Below, one piece after another: positions 41,740 through 52,516 of a DNA stretch of 64,000 nt. Source of the stretch: Cephalotrichum gorgonifer. Lineage: Eukaryota; Ascomycota; Sordariomycetes; Microascales; Microascaceae. The stretch's first letter is position 1; each line of letters starts with the position of its first letter. The DNA lies in NCBI GenBank assembly GCA_900312665.1, contig ONZQ02000001.1, positions 1,268,338 to 1,332,337 of the forward strand. The letters run 5' to 3'. Both the position numbers and the translations under genes were made by a program. The notes below the pieces were generated by a model. That model was given only the letters and a program-made list of their open reading frames with translations, had not been told where the DNA came from and did not search any database.

Positions 41740-43308
41740 ATGCCGTTCTGGGACATATTCACCCACCAGGCGTCCAAGGACCCTTCTAAGCGGAAACCCA
41801 CCGCCTCCCCCGTGCTCCTCACACCCCCCGAATCCCCGCGGCCCTATAGCACTACCCCCCGCCGATACCGCCGCGCGCCTTTCCGCCCCAAGCACCAGGC
41901 CGAGCCCCAGACCCTCTCGTGGGTCTCCTCGCCCAACCAGTCCGCCCTGGACGCCATCCTCCGGAAGCGGGACACGGGGGACTACTTCGTCGCCACGACG
42001 CAGCGGACGCATGCCGCCGCCGAGACGAAGACGTGGATGCGCGCCCCGACGGAGGAGAACCTTAGGAGGGACCTGCGGCAGCGGGACCGCGTGGGGGGCG
42101 CGACATCTCGGGCTCCACTGCCTAGAGCCCCGGAACTTCCGCCCCTGGGGGAGATGGTTAAGGGGGCTGGCGTGGATGTCGGGAGCAGCGATGGCGAGGG
42201 CGGTGTCAAGAAGGTGGATGTTAGAGGTTGCGGCGGCGAGAGCTGTAAAGGGGGTGAGTGGGCGCAGGGGGGCGTCGTGCCGGAGCTGCCCCCGCCGCCG
42301 GCCGTCCACCATAGGTTCGCAAAGGGAAACGAGGAGCGGGACGGAGGAGGGGAGGGGATGGTCCGGGTCGTCACGAGGGTCGGTGACGGGTTCCGGACCT
42401 CGTACGTCCCTGGGCGGCCGCCCAAGCGCGCCGTCCCCCCGTCTTACTCGCGGCTCATGCCCCTCCAGGGAAGGGGTAATGAGGGGAAACAGGCGCGGGA
42501 GGCCAGGCGCCGGGATGCGGCGTCCAGGCTCCCGCCGCGCCCGTCGTGCGTCCCTAGCAACTTCTACGCCGACATCACCTCCCCCTCCCCCTCCCCCTCC
42601 GACTCGGAAGCAGACCGGGGCGGGGCGGCGGACGGCGAGATCGTGATCGGCGTGGAGGTAGGCGTGGAGCGGGGCGCGACCGCGCGCGGGCGTCGGAATG
42701 CGGTAAGTCCTCCCTGCGAGCCTGAGACCGATTCTGTGCCGGAAGAATACCTCACCTGGTCTATAGCGTCCCTCGCGACGTTTTCCAACAGCAACCCGTC
42801 GACCTCGGGGGATGACGCGGACGAACGTGAATACGACGGCGACAACTCCTCCTCCTCCTCGGACGAGTCCGGGTGGGGAGAGGAGTACCACCTAAAGCAC
42901 ATCCGCCACGCCCTCTCCCTACCCCCCACCATCTCCCGCCACAGCATAGAGGCGTGGCTCCTCCGGAACCCCTCGGCGCTCTACCACCTCTCCCGCCTCA
43001 CGGTCCCGAACCCGGGCCTGGCGGCGCAGCACGGCAGCCGGCTGAGGCTCGCGTCGGGCGCGGAGGCCGCGATGGCGGGTGCCGACCTGGAGTCGCACAT
43101 CCGGGCGGTGGAGTGGGGACGCCTGGACCTGGATCGCATGGGTAGGACGGGGCGGGTCGCGAAGGGAGGGGGGAAGGCGGCGCGGAAGACCGGGGCGGGG
43201 GGTCCGAGGAAGGTGACGGATATTGAGGGGATCGCGGAGTATCTCCACGGCGTGAGGACGAGGGGGATAGTTCCTAGCGGGTTGAGGTTTTGTGAGATGG
43301 CGGAGTGA
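41740..43308 (+). CDS. Hypothetical disordered protein
   Basis: Single-exon gene, 522 aa from the ATG at 41740, which I choose because the preceding in-frame sequence looks like a CT-rich leader; an ATG at 41560 would add 60 residues. It opens MPFWDIFTHQASKDPSKRK. It has Pro/Ser-rich and Arg-rich segments, an (SP)n run encoded by a CTCCCC repeat near 42580, and an Asp/Ser-rich block with five consecutive serines. A more ordered C-terminal part follows: EEYHLKHIRHALSLPPTISR, then HSIEAWLLRNPSALYHLSRL, ending VTDIEGIAEYLHGVRTRG. The C-terminal ~170 residues look conserved in style, but I cannot name a family. Several short Gly-rich stretches are encoded by G-rich DNA. Confidence 0.65.
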   Translation: MPFWDIFTHQASKDPSKRKPTASPVLLTPPESPRPYSTTPRRYRRAPFRPKHQAEPQTLSWVSSPNQSALDAILRKRDTGDYFVATTQRTHAAAETKTWMRAPTEENLRRDLRQRDRVGGATSRAPLPRAPELPPLGEMVKGAGVDVGSSDGEGGVKKVDVRGCGGESCKGGEWAQGGVVPELPPPPAVHHRFAKGNEERDGGGEGMVRVVTRVGDGFRTSYVPGRPPKRAVPPSYSRLMPLQGRGNEGKQAREARRRDAASRLPPRPSCVPSNFYADITSPSPSPSDSEADRGGAADGEIVIGVEVGVERGATARGRRNAVSPPCEPETDSVPEEYLTWSIASLATFSNSNPSTSGDDADEREYDGDNSSSSSDESGWGEEYHLKHIRHALSLPPTISRHSIEAWLLRNPSALYHLSRLTVPNPGLAAQHGSRLRLASGAEAAMAGADLESHIRAVEWGRLDLDRMGRTGRVAKGGGKAARKTGAGGPRKVTDIEGIAEYLHGVRTRGIVPSGLRFCEMAE

Positions 43309-43594
43309 AGATAACCACGCTCGCTCCCGAAGGGAAGGGGGGGGGGTCGCGAGGGAGGGGAAGGGGGAACTGTGAGCGTTTTTTGTAGAGAAAGGAGAAG
43401 GGAAAGGGGCGGGTTGCTACAGATTATGCATTAGACTAGACTAAGCGTGAAAAGTAATCATTCGCATCGTGCGATAATCTTACATCGGAGGGTATCGTTT
43501 TAGTTTCTCCCATTTCCCTCCCTCATCCCCGCTTTCCGTCAAAGGTCCGAAACTCCATATTAAGCACCACATCTCCCCGTCCTCGTCCTCGCCC

Positions 43595-45162
43595 TCACAC
43601 ATGCGCCCATCCCCTCTCCACCAACACTTGCATCTCATTAATAATGCAGAACGCCCCCGGCTCGACGTTCCCCTCCCCCTCCGCTGCCCACTTCTTCAGC
43701 CTTCTGGCCACGATCCAGTCGCGCGTCTCGGGCCGGTACACCCACCGCAGGATCCGCGACGCCCACAGCCCGCGGAAGATGCCCCACGGCGACACCCAGG
43801 TCCCAGTCGTGGGGTGGGTCGCCACGTAGGCCGCCGTGTTGTAGCCTACACGCACGCGCGGGTTGACGTACACCCCCAGCTCCGCTGACAGGGGGTTGTC
43901 GGCGTGGATGAGGCAGCACTCGCTCGCCTCGAGGTGGTGCTTGGCCAGGGAGTCCGGGATGCCGCGGAAGCGGAGGGGGTGGTGCTCCGCCACGAACGGC
44001 TGCGCGCGCATCGCCACTAGAAAGGGGGGGAGCCCATGGTCAGCTCTGAAACTCCTATCAAGAGTGATCCGGAGGAGAGGGAGAGTCCGGGGGGAGAATC
44101 GTTACCTATCCCATTCCAGCAGCTCTTCACGGGGACGGCGGGCCAGTTCGCCACCACACCCTTCCGGGAGAGGGACGACCTGAAAAAGGGCCAGGTCTGC
44201 ATAAGATGCGAGCCGCCGTCAGAGTCCCGCAAGGCAAATGTGTCGTAGTAGCTCGGCGGATTAGAGAAGTCCAGGGAGCACGCCGCCGCGTAGGACCCGT
44301 CATTTGTATCCAACAACGTAAGAACGTCGTCGGTCTAGAAATACGAATAAGAAGAAAACGATGTTAGTGAACCAAACATAACGGCGCTTCCCAGCGACTA
44401 ACGCGCCAATTCCCCCCCACGCCTCACAGGAGAAAGGTGAAAGGGGGACGGGGCTGGTCTGTTGGGCCTTACCGTAAACACAACGTCATTCAAGAACAAG
44501 ACCTTGTCGAACTCGATGCCCTGCTCATACAGCTCCAGAAGGTCCTGCAGCGTCCGGTTCCTCAGCGCAGCGAGATACGGTATCCGCCTCAGCTCCTTCT
44601 TCCCCCTCGACGTCTCAATCCACCCCTCGCCCTCGGGCTCCTCGTCGATCTCGTCGCGGTGCGTTCTGTTCGAGAGCGTGATGTTCCTGGGCGCCCCCAG
44701 GGCCTCCAGCCTCGCGTCCAGCTCCTTCAGGGCCTCCTTGCTCCCGTCCCAGCTCCCGCTCTCGTACACGCTCACGAAGACGTTCTCGGGCCCCAGCGCC
44801 CCCGCGAGCCCCACCACCGCGTCGTTCCAGTGCCGCTTCAGCACCTTGGCGTTGTTCCAGTGCATGCTGGCGATGTACACCCTCTCCCTCCTCGGCGCCG
44901 CGGCCGCGAACTCCCGCTCCGCCGCGGGCGGGTCCGAGAGCAGTAGGTTCCGGCGCACGAGGAGGACCTCGGCGGCGTTGAAGAAGATGAAGAGGACGAG
45001 GGCGAGGCGGAGCGCGCGCGAGCGGAGGGCGCGGCGGACACGGGCCGTGAAGCCTATTCGGCGGCGGGGCTGGAATCGGGACTCGGTCAGGGGGAGGATG
45101 GGCGAAGGGGGGGAGCTGTCGCGCCCATGGCGGCCGCCGTCGTCGGAGAATCGGAGTGTCAT
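43595..45162 (-). CDS. GT69-family glycosyltransferase (CAP59/alpha-1,3-mannosyltransferase type)
   Basis: Type II membrane protein of the Golgi pathway, related to cryptococcal CAP59/CMT1 mannosyltransferases. Three exons, 45162-44473, 44334-44106 and 44016-43595, total 1341 nt and encode 446 aa. The ATG at 45162 gives a short basic cytosolic tail and one TM at about residues 51-69 (LRLALVLFIFFNAAEVLLV). Family blocks are VYIASMHWNNAKVLKRHWND, NVFVSVYESGSWDGSKEAL, RIPYLAALRNRTLQDL and KVLFLNDVVFT, followed by DDVLTLLDTNDGSYAAACSLDF (the Asp-x-Asp-type metal site region), WNGIG and LRFRGIPDSLAK. The length is typical. All introns are GT-AG and phase-consistent. The exact acceptor glycan is unknown. 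Confidence 0.9.
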
Positions 45163-45945
45163 GATGGTGAGGTACCGCTCGTTGGGACCAGCCAAGGCAT
45201 CATATATCGAATCAGACCGCGATTGAGGGTCGAGGGTTGAAAATCGAAGATCGTGGAAGCGGACTCTTTACTTCAGAGGCATTGGGTTCGTTTGGCGAGG
45301 ATTCGCGTCCAGAAAGAACCAAGAAACCACAAGGTGGTGAGGAAGGATCTGGTAGCTGTATGCAATAAAAGGCTGAGGTTGGATGTTCTTCGCTATAATA
45401 TTAGTTAATTCCACTGGTTCAGCCTTAACTTATTGCTGTGTTCCTGGCTCATGTGTCTTAGGTAGCACAAGTACAGCTACGTCAGTGTCATCCTTATTAA
45501 CTAAATTCCGCCCGAAATTTAAGCGACACTACTAATACCACCACCTCAGTAACATAACAAGACAATTATCAACAGGACAGGCAGGAACAATAGAGTCATA
45601 TTGAGAACAGGGACAAACGAGATTAGATTGTTTTAGACGGTTTGCAAAAGACTTAATGATCCCCCGTTGTACGTCGTTCGGAGTGACGAAAATCAGAACG
45701 CCATCATCGATGCCATGAGAGGGACGACCACCTCTCCGGCTTCAAGGTCTCGAATCTATATCAGATCCGGAAACCCGTCAGGGTCAAAGTGATTCCACCC
45801 CTGTCTTCCATCCCCCCCTTTCCCCCTTTTCTCACGTTACATATCCAGTATCGTACAGTCAGTCCACCGTAGCTCCCAATACTCCCCCACCCAGCACATC
45901 TATCATTCTATCCAGTCACTCCCTATATAGCCTAGCAACTCAAAT
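45163..45945. other. Intergenic region between GT69 start and PMT4 stop
   Basis: This 783-bp stretch lies between two minus-strand genes. It carries the GT69 promoter and is AT-rich from about 45370 to 45660. No gene is recognised. Confidence 0.4.
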
Positions 45946-48454
45946 TTATTTGGCGAAATGGAGATCGTATCCCAGCCACTTCCGCTGACGAACCTGGTCG
46001 ACGCTCAGGCCGGGGTATCCGTAGGTCAGCGGCAGGAAGAAGTACCAGCCGGCAATAGCGAGGCCGAGAATGACCCCGCAGGCGATCCAGCACCCGATCA
46101 GGCTCTGCCCGGCATACCGCTCGCGGGCGGGGACGAAGTGCTTGGGCTCGGCGGGGGCGGCCTTCTTGACGGGCTTGGGGTTCTCAGGCTCCGGCTCCGC
46201 GCAGAAGATGAACTCGACGAGGCCACCCGCTACCAGGCACGACGCGAGGTGGGCGGGCAGATAGTGGTGCAAGAACAGCTGCCGACCCATGATGAAGAAG
46301 GGGAAGTAGTGGGTCGCCCACGCGAGGAAGAAGAAACCCGTCGAGTTATACAGGCGAGATCGGGTTCCTGCATCGAGTTAGCACTGAATCTCACGCCGAG
46401 GAGAAAATAATAGCACGGGGAGTTGGAAGGGGCAAATCGTGGGCGATACGTACGTCGGTCCAAAGCGTCAATCCCACGTCGAACGGAGAGCTGGTCGGCC
46501 GCAATGATGCCCGCGAAAACGGCCAACAAGCTGCTGGCAAGCCACCAGCCCACGGGGTTGCCGAGGAAGTAAATCTGCTGGCGGGTCTCGTTGTTGGTCC
46601 AGAAGCTGACACCGCGGAGCAGTAGCGGCCATTGGTACGGCTGGCTCGAGTAAGGGTGGCTGCTAGTCAACCTGCTGTTGTGCCAGAACATGGACCTCTG
46701 CAGCTCGAACCACTTCTGGAGGAAGGGCAGAGACTTGACCTTGCGCGGGACCTTCACTCGGCGCTTGTCGTCCTCGCCAAGCGAAGGAATGTCCTCAACA
46801 AGCCATACGTTGGAGCTTGGCGCGAGCTGCTTGTTTCCGTTGATCTCCTGTTGACGGAATCCCCAGTCAGGCAGCGCCTTAGTGTGCGTCCACATGGCAA
46901 CCTTGCTAGGGTTGTGGATGAGCTTGAAATGGCCCGAAACGCTCTTGAACTCCTGCTTCTTCTTGCCGTGCTCGATTCGGATCTCGAACAGGGTGTCGTT
47001 GTACTTCGAGCCGTTGGCGTCGTCGAGAGAGACCGTGGTGAACTCCTGGTTGGTCGCGTAGTACGGCGAAGCCACATCGTGAGACAGAAGAATGGTGTCG
47101 GTGCCCACATGGCGAAGGCGGACGAGATCATGGTTCTTCACGTGCCTCCCTAGCTTATGCTCGGCACCAAGTTCGGCGGGCAGGATCTGCCAGTGGTTGT
47201 TGGTGTCGTTGAACGGGTAGCCCGTCACCTGCTGGCCCTGGCTCGAAACGCGGCCATCGTCGTAGCGGAGAGGGTACCTGTCGGGATGGCTGTGAAGATA
47301 CGCCTTGGTCTCCTTGTGCCGAATAGTAAGCTCATCGAAATAATCGATCGTCATGGAATTGGCAAGCATAACGTTGTCGCTCAGGGTCTCCTGGAACTCG
47401 GGGGTCATGAAGTCGTCACCAGGCCCGGACCTAGACAAGATGGAAAAGTGCACCTGGAACCAGAAGAGGTAGAAGATGAAGGGCATGATGATCAGGCCAA
47501 ACGCCCTGGCGCAGAAGTGCTTGATGAAGAGGCGCATCGAAAGAGCACCGCCTGGCCGGTTGATGTCCAGGAGCTCCCACAGGTCGATAACGACGGCAGA
47601 ACCAATGGTGATGAAGGCGAAGAGGCCAACGTACTTGGTCGAGATGTCGCAAGAGAGGGCGAATCCGGTAAGGATGAGCCACTTCCACCATTTTCTAGAG
47701 AATGGCTGGTGGCGCAGCTTGTAGAAGCGGATGTAGAAGAGCAAGCTGCAGGCCATGGCAAGGACCAAGGTCGCGTCGAGGAGAATCAGGCGCGTCTGTC
47801 CGATGTGGGCGTTGTCGAAGAGCACTAGGCTGGCGGCGATGATACAAGCCGGAAGGCTATAGCCAGACTCCCACATGATCAGATAGGTGACCGAGACGGT
47901 CAGGGCTCCGAGGATGGCGGGCATTGCGCGGAAGGCGACGTAAGGGACGCCGTTGGCAATGTACGAGTCGCCAATGCTGTCGAAGTGGAAATGGCCGTCA
48001 TAGCCGACGAGCCAGCCCATGAAGGCGAAGAGGAGCTTGCCGAATGGAGGGTGGACATCGAAGAAGTAGGTGCGTTCCAGGTAGTACGATGCGAACTAAA
48101 GGCAGCAGGACGACCTTGTCAGTATCCGTAGTAGGGAGAACAGGGCTATGCGAGAGAGAGCAAAGGCGGTAGCGCAGCTTAGCTTACCTTGCCAAAGTGG
48201 ACCTCATCGAAGACCACCTCATCGGGATGGCTGATGCCCCAGAACCTCGTGACAAAGGCAAGGGCGGTTATTATAACGAAGCCAGCCCAGTAGGAAGCTT
48301 CCGAGCTGGTAGACTTCGTCGCCTGGGCGCGCTCCCTCGCTATCGACTCGAGAGCAGCATTGTCGGACGGCACAGCAGGCGCCGGTGTGGTCGACTTGCC
48401 CCCGGGCACGTTGCGCTGACGCAAGCTGCCCTGGGAGGCTACCCCGGTAGACAT
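45946..48454 (-). CDS. PMT4: Protein O-mannosyltransferase Pmt4
   Basis: ER membrane enzyme that transfers mannose from dolichol-phosphate-mannose to Ser/Thr of secretory proteins. Three exons, 48454-48188, 48095-46454 and 46367-45946, sum to 2331 nt and encode 776 aa; yeast Pmt4 is of similar length. The first lumenal loop holds the catalytic signature HPDEVVFDEVHFGKFASYYL, then FFDVHPPFGKLL. Many TM helices follow. A central MIR region (about residues 330-520, starting near YLHSHPDRYPLRY, with SHDVASPYYATNQEF) is followed by C-terminal TMs including YNSTGFFFLAWATHYFPFF and LFLHHYLPAHLA. The FGKFASYYLER and FDVHPPFGK wording favours PMT4 over PMT1/PMT2. Donors are GTAAGC and GTACGT. Confidence 0.93.
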
Positions 48455-49034
48455 GGCTAGCAGGGATATGCAATGTGCTCTATGGATGCAGATTACAGAG
48501 TCAGCGCTGGGGACTCGGGAGATAGTGGGTGATAGCTTGGAGAAGCGCCAAGACCGATCGCTCAAGCTGGGAATGAAGGAGATGCGAGAGGGGCGAGAGA
48601 GGAAAGCTTCGCATGACGCGGAGTGAAACGAGTACGGGGGATGTGGGAGCTCGGAGATGCGGTGAAACTGATGCTGGAAATATGAATATGGACTGACCTA
48701 GATGGGCGAGCACGTTGACTTGACGCCACCGGTTAAGAATAGAAAGAGAAGAAAGGACAAAGGGAATATCAAAGAAAGAAAGAATGAATGCAACCTCCTC
48801 TCAGGGTTGTTGTTGTTGTAGAAGGGAAGGGGGAAATAATTTAATAATGAACTGGCCACCTTAAACCCGGTTGTGGAGGGATGGGTAAATTGGCAGCTGT
48901 CCGGGTGGTCGTGCGTTGGCTGCAACACGAGGCGCGCTCGTGTTTAAAAGGGGCAGCCAGTTCTTTAAAGCTTGCGAATTTTCTGGACACCCTGTCAGCT
49001 CTGGGCTCTCGGTTCTGGGTGAGACAGTCAGTAT

Positions 49035-49087
49035 CGAGTATGGAGTAATACGGAGTACTCGTACTACATTGTACTTCGTAATACTCG
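49035..49087. repeat. Imperfect inverted repeat with TACGGAGTAC core
   Basis: Left part CGAGTAT ... TACGGAGTAC mirrors right part GTACTTCGTA-ATACTCG with one mismatch in the inner 10 bp and an insertion between the arms on the left. The TACGGAGTA core also occurs near 62200 and 62405. Confidence 0.6.
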
Positions 49088-49776
49088 AAGGAATCAGGAG
49101 CGAGGAAGGTGTGGGGGGGCTCCCAGCTGTTAGTCTGCCCCACCACGGTGACGACGACACACTAACACTCTCCCATTTCCTACCCCCTGCATACGTAGCT
49201 CCCTCCCCCAGATAGGACGCACTTTGATTGGAAGCGGGCCATATCCATAGGGCTATTTTGGGCATGTCAGTTCAAGCACTTTCCTTCCCGTGGAACATGA
49301 GTAACAAACGCCCGCCAGCTCCCGCTTCAGGAAGTGTATGTAGTCATGGCCATGGCTAGAAGAAGCTATTTCAAGGATGATCATTTCACTCAAGATTCGT
49401 TATCACTCCATTTGAGCAAATTCTAATAAATACCCCCTTACAAGTAGACCAAACTCAGGGCCGGCCTTAGCTCATCGCCCTGCAGATACTTACTTGTACT
49501 TGTGCAAACATATGTAGATAATGATATAATAAGCGTGCGGGAGTGAGAATAATGGACGGCGTGACCAGGTAGTACCAGGGGCAGGTGCTTTTTGTCCTTT
49601 GGGCTGTTAGTGGTCAATTGTCTAACACAATATCAAAGACATAACAGCCACAGGCACTCAACCCTGAACTCGGGCCGGCCCCACCACTCCCGGTCCGGTC
49701 AGCAGTCCCGGGACGATGTACACATGTAAGGAGAGGTGGCTTCCTTAACATTATACTTGCAGCGCGTCTAACGGAT

Positions 49777-49817
49777 TGCCATAGCAGCGTTGTCAACCCA
49801 ACAACGCTGCTATGGCA
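49777..49817. repeat. Perfect 17-bp inverted repeat (hairpin)
   Basis: Arms 49777-49793 (TGCCATAGCAGCGTTGT) and 49801-49817 are exact reverse complements around a 7-nt loop (CAACCCA). No coding sequence surrounds it. Confidence 0.9.
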
Positions 49818-50382
49818 CGATTAGTGTAATACAAGCCCGCCATCTCTTTCTTGCCGTATAAGTGGATCTTGGCTTCGGTCCTCCTCAAGACCCCAGGACG
49901 AAATTATATTCCGTTATCACGCCTTCGACGGGTTCTGGCCGATGTGCTCCGACATAGCTGGGGCCTGTCTATTCGACAGCCTGCAACACACACGGTCTAT
50001 CATTCACCCGATCCAGACGGCCAGGCTGGGCTCCCTATCCCTGAATGGCCAGGCTCAAGTGGCTGATGTTCCTGAAGCTACCCTCCCTCTGCAGTTTTCG
50101 ATGATCCTGTCCCAGATTGGCGAAAGGCTGTGTGCCATGATGCTGGTAAATACGCCCCGGGCATGGATCCTAAGGACGAAAGGCTTTGATCTGCGCTGCA
50201 AGGCCGTTAGATACGTTATAATAAAGGAGATTGCAAACCTCTTGCCATCCCCCTCCTATTCGGTTCCGCAACTCTCATCCGCAAAATCGCAGTAATACCT
50301 CTTCTAAATCTTTCTCGTTACGATCCAACGCCTGATATATCGCCGATACCCCCTCTGCCGAGGTGCTAATGCCGATGGGAAT

Positions 50383-51591
50383 ATGGCATCTCACACGATC
50401 AACCCACACCAAGTGGGCGCGACCACTTTTACAGCTCCTCACGTCAAATCGCCCATGTCCAAAGGGTGGCCCATAGGTCTCGGCATCGCCTCTTGCGGTT
50501 CCTTTATCGCCGGTGCACCCCTCTACGCCTTAGGAATAGCCTACTTTGGTAGCGACCTATATACGCCATCGTACAGCTACGACAGCGTCGATGAATCATA
50601 TGCTAGCATGATTACGGCAGGATATGTTTTTCTTAGCATTGGAGGAGCACTGTTCGTTGCCTTTTGCGTCGTGGTGATCGCGCGACAGAGACAAAAACAG
50701 CGTTTCCGAACATCATTCCCATACTCGCCCTATCAAGGTGCAGGTATACCTGGAGATGTGACAGCTCGATCAATCAACCCTTACCGCCCTCCCGCCAAAC
50801 CGCCCCTATCCAAACGGTGGCTCACAGGCCTCCTCATCGGCTCGATCATCTACCTCAGTCTCGGCGCCATCCTGTTCGGTGTAACAGTTGCCAACGCCGA
50901 CTCCGACTCTTTCGATGGGACGTACATAGCGTCTTGCGTCTGTTTTGGAATTGGAGGAATAGCGTTCATTGTATTTTGGACCATGGTCTTCGTGCGACAG
51001 AGACAACGACGACGTTTTCGAAATACCATGCCACCACCTATTGTGCAGGTCAACGGGGCAGCTCCCGCTGCAGTGCCAGTCGCAGGATACCAGGGCGTGC
51101 CCGCTCATCCTCTGGCTCCTACGCCTTATACAGCACAGCAACAGCCCTCTCACCATACCACGGAGCTATCTGGACAACAGCCCCCTCGCCATACCCCGGA
51201 ACTGTCTGGACAACAGCCCCTCCACCATACCACTGAGCTGTCTGGACAACAGCTGTTGGAGCTATCTCCCACGCCAGCATCTACAGTACGATCTCCTCCA
51301 CCTCCTTTCGCCGCCGTAGAACTTGGAGCACAGTATACTCCGCAACAGTATGACGCGGCTGCACCAGCACAGACAAGTCCGCCGATCTCTACAACCTCAG
51401 AGCTACCTGCGCTCGTCCCACCGAAGCCCGTCGCTACACCACCGACGTCCCAGACCCTCCCGCAGCCTTTGCGACCAGCTCCAACAGAGTTGGCTCCTTC
51501 CGTGGAGAAGCAGCCTATAGCGAGATATTGCAGGTACTGCGGCGCCGCCCTTGACGTTACCACTCGGCTCTGTGGGCAGTGTGGGACGTGA
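50383..51591 (+). CDS. Orphan membrane protein with duplicated two-TM module and C-terminal zinc ribbon
   Basis: Single-exon 402-aa protein not assignable to a family I know. Two homologous modules are visible. Module A (about residues 24-110) runs SKGWPIGLGIASCG, a TM, SIGGALFVAFCVVVIARQRQ and KQRFRTSF. Module B (about 141-217) runs SKRWLTGLLIGSII, a TM, GIGGIAFIVFWTMVFVRQRQ and RRRFRNTM. Four TMs result, each pair ending in the same RQRQ-xx-RFR basic motif. A Pro/Gln/Thr-rich linker carries three ~12-residue repeats of the type HHTTELSGQQ (nt about 51147-51252). The last 20 residues form a CxxC...CxxC zinc ribbon (Cys383, Cys386, Cys397, Cys400). The N-terminus has no classical signal peptide, so TM1 may act as a signal anchor. 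Confidence 0.75.
   Translation: MASHTINPHQVGATTFTAPHVKSPMSKGWPIGLGIASCGSFIAGAPLYALGIAYFGSDLYTPSYSYDSVDESYASMITAGYVFLSIGGALFVAFCVVVIARQRQKQRFRTSFPYSPYQGAGIPGDVTARSINPYRPPAKPPLSKRWLTGLLIGSIIYLSLGAILFGVTVANADSDSFDGTYIASCVCFGIGGIAFIVFWTMVFVRQRQRRRFRNTMPPPIVQVNGAAPAAVPVAGYQGVPAHPLAPTPYTAQQQPSHHTTELSGQQPPRHTPELSGQQPLHHTTELSGQQLLELSPTPASTVRSPPPPFAAVELGAQYTPQQYDAAAPAQTSPPISTTSELPALVPPKPVATPPTSQTLPQPLRPAPTELAPSVEKQPIARYCRYCGAALDVTTRLCGQCGT
51147..51252 (+). repeat. Three in-frame ~39-bp repeats encoding H-x-T-x-ELSGQQ
   Basis: Consecutive units encode SHHTTELSGQQP, RHTPELSGQQP and HHTTELSGQQ. They differ by a few bases but keep frame and spacing. Confidence 0.8.
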
Positions 51592-52516
51592 AGTTGACAG
51601 ATGGGGGCTATGTTGTATACTTGTTTTACTAGTTTTATAATGTCTCTCTTCATTGGTCAGAACTAATGTGGGAAAGGTAGGGTGCTTACGACGAGAAGGG
51701 GTATTTCAGAAGATCTGTGGATAGTAATATAAAGGACGATCCCAGCAATCCAGTCATCGTGAGGGACCGACCAGTCGTCACATCGCGAAGCCACATTAGT
51801 TTATCGGGTGAATGGGAATACCAGTGGCGCTCCAGCCCACTTAATGTCCATGCCGGGCCGGGAATCGGCCTAGCTACGGCGTGGGCGTGGTATTAGTCGT
51901 GTGTTCCATATCTAACCTAAAGAGTGGGGGCAAGCTGGAAAAGAGCAAAACGGAGAAGAGCGGGACACGGAAAAGAGCGGCGGACGAACCCGATCGGAAA
52001 GAGCGGCGATAGGGTGAGAGCGAGTATTATATGGATAAGAGCGGCTGTGGGTATGTAGGTCCTGCATTGTGGCTCGGTCAGTTGCGGCTCGAACCTGAAT
52101 ATCTCATGCAAGTGCACGTAATACTATGTACGCCACAAGAAAGGAACGTTGCGAGAGAGATACTTTGTATTTATGCCCCACTAAGACTCGCTCCGATCGG
52201 CGGCGTCGCGGTTGGAGGGGTAAGTATGCCGACTGCGGGGTCCCTGCGTGGGCCAACGCCCACCCTGCAAGCCCACATATGATACTCGTTTCGTACCCGC
52301 CCACCACGACTTTGGGGTAGCTCCGTACCGCGGGCCAAACACCACCCGGCTTAGTCTCCCGAATACAAAAGATCGATCGATCTTCTGTAAGCAATGCGAT
52401 CTCTCCCCCTCAGACTCTTTCCCCCCTCCCATCATCGATCAATCCTAGTAGCCGCTCGACCCATTGCCTCAAGATACCCGCCTCTAATCCTCCTCCGAAC
52501 CAACTCGACAGCTACA
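51592..52516. promoter_or_regulatory. Intergenic region upstream of RidA
   Basis: This 925-bp gap lies between two plus-strand genes. It includes a purine-rich patch with repeated AAGAGCGG words (51941-52044) and a pyrimidine-rich leader before RidA (about 52390-52500). No gene is recognised. Confidence 0.4.

Larger units (their letters stand above)
48455..50382. promoter_or_regulatory. Long intergenic region (PMT4 promoter side, orphan promoter side)
   Basis: This 1.93-kb gap lies between divergent genes. It contains a pyrimidine-rich PMT4 leader (about 48700-48840 on the minus strand), a TACGGAGTAC-centred imperfect inverted repeat (49035-49087), and a perfect 17-bp hairpin (49777-49817). 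I see no gene; open frames are short and resemble nothing. Confidence 0.45.

Noticed and set aside
41656..42891. 411-aa minus-strand frame opposite the 41740 orphan
   Set aside because: Low-complexity Arg/Gly/Pro composition typical of an antisense GC-rich frame; the plus frame has better codon pattern, start context and ordered C-terminus.
49942..50295. 117-aa frame upstream of the orphan membrane protein
   Set aside because: No domain, no signal, and it sits in the promoter/leader region; treated as chance.
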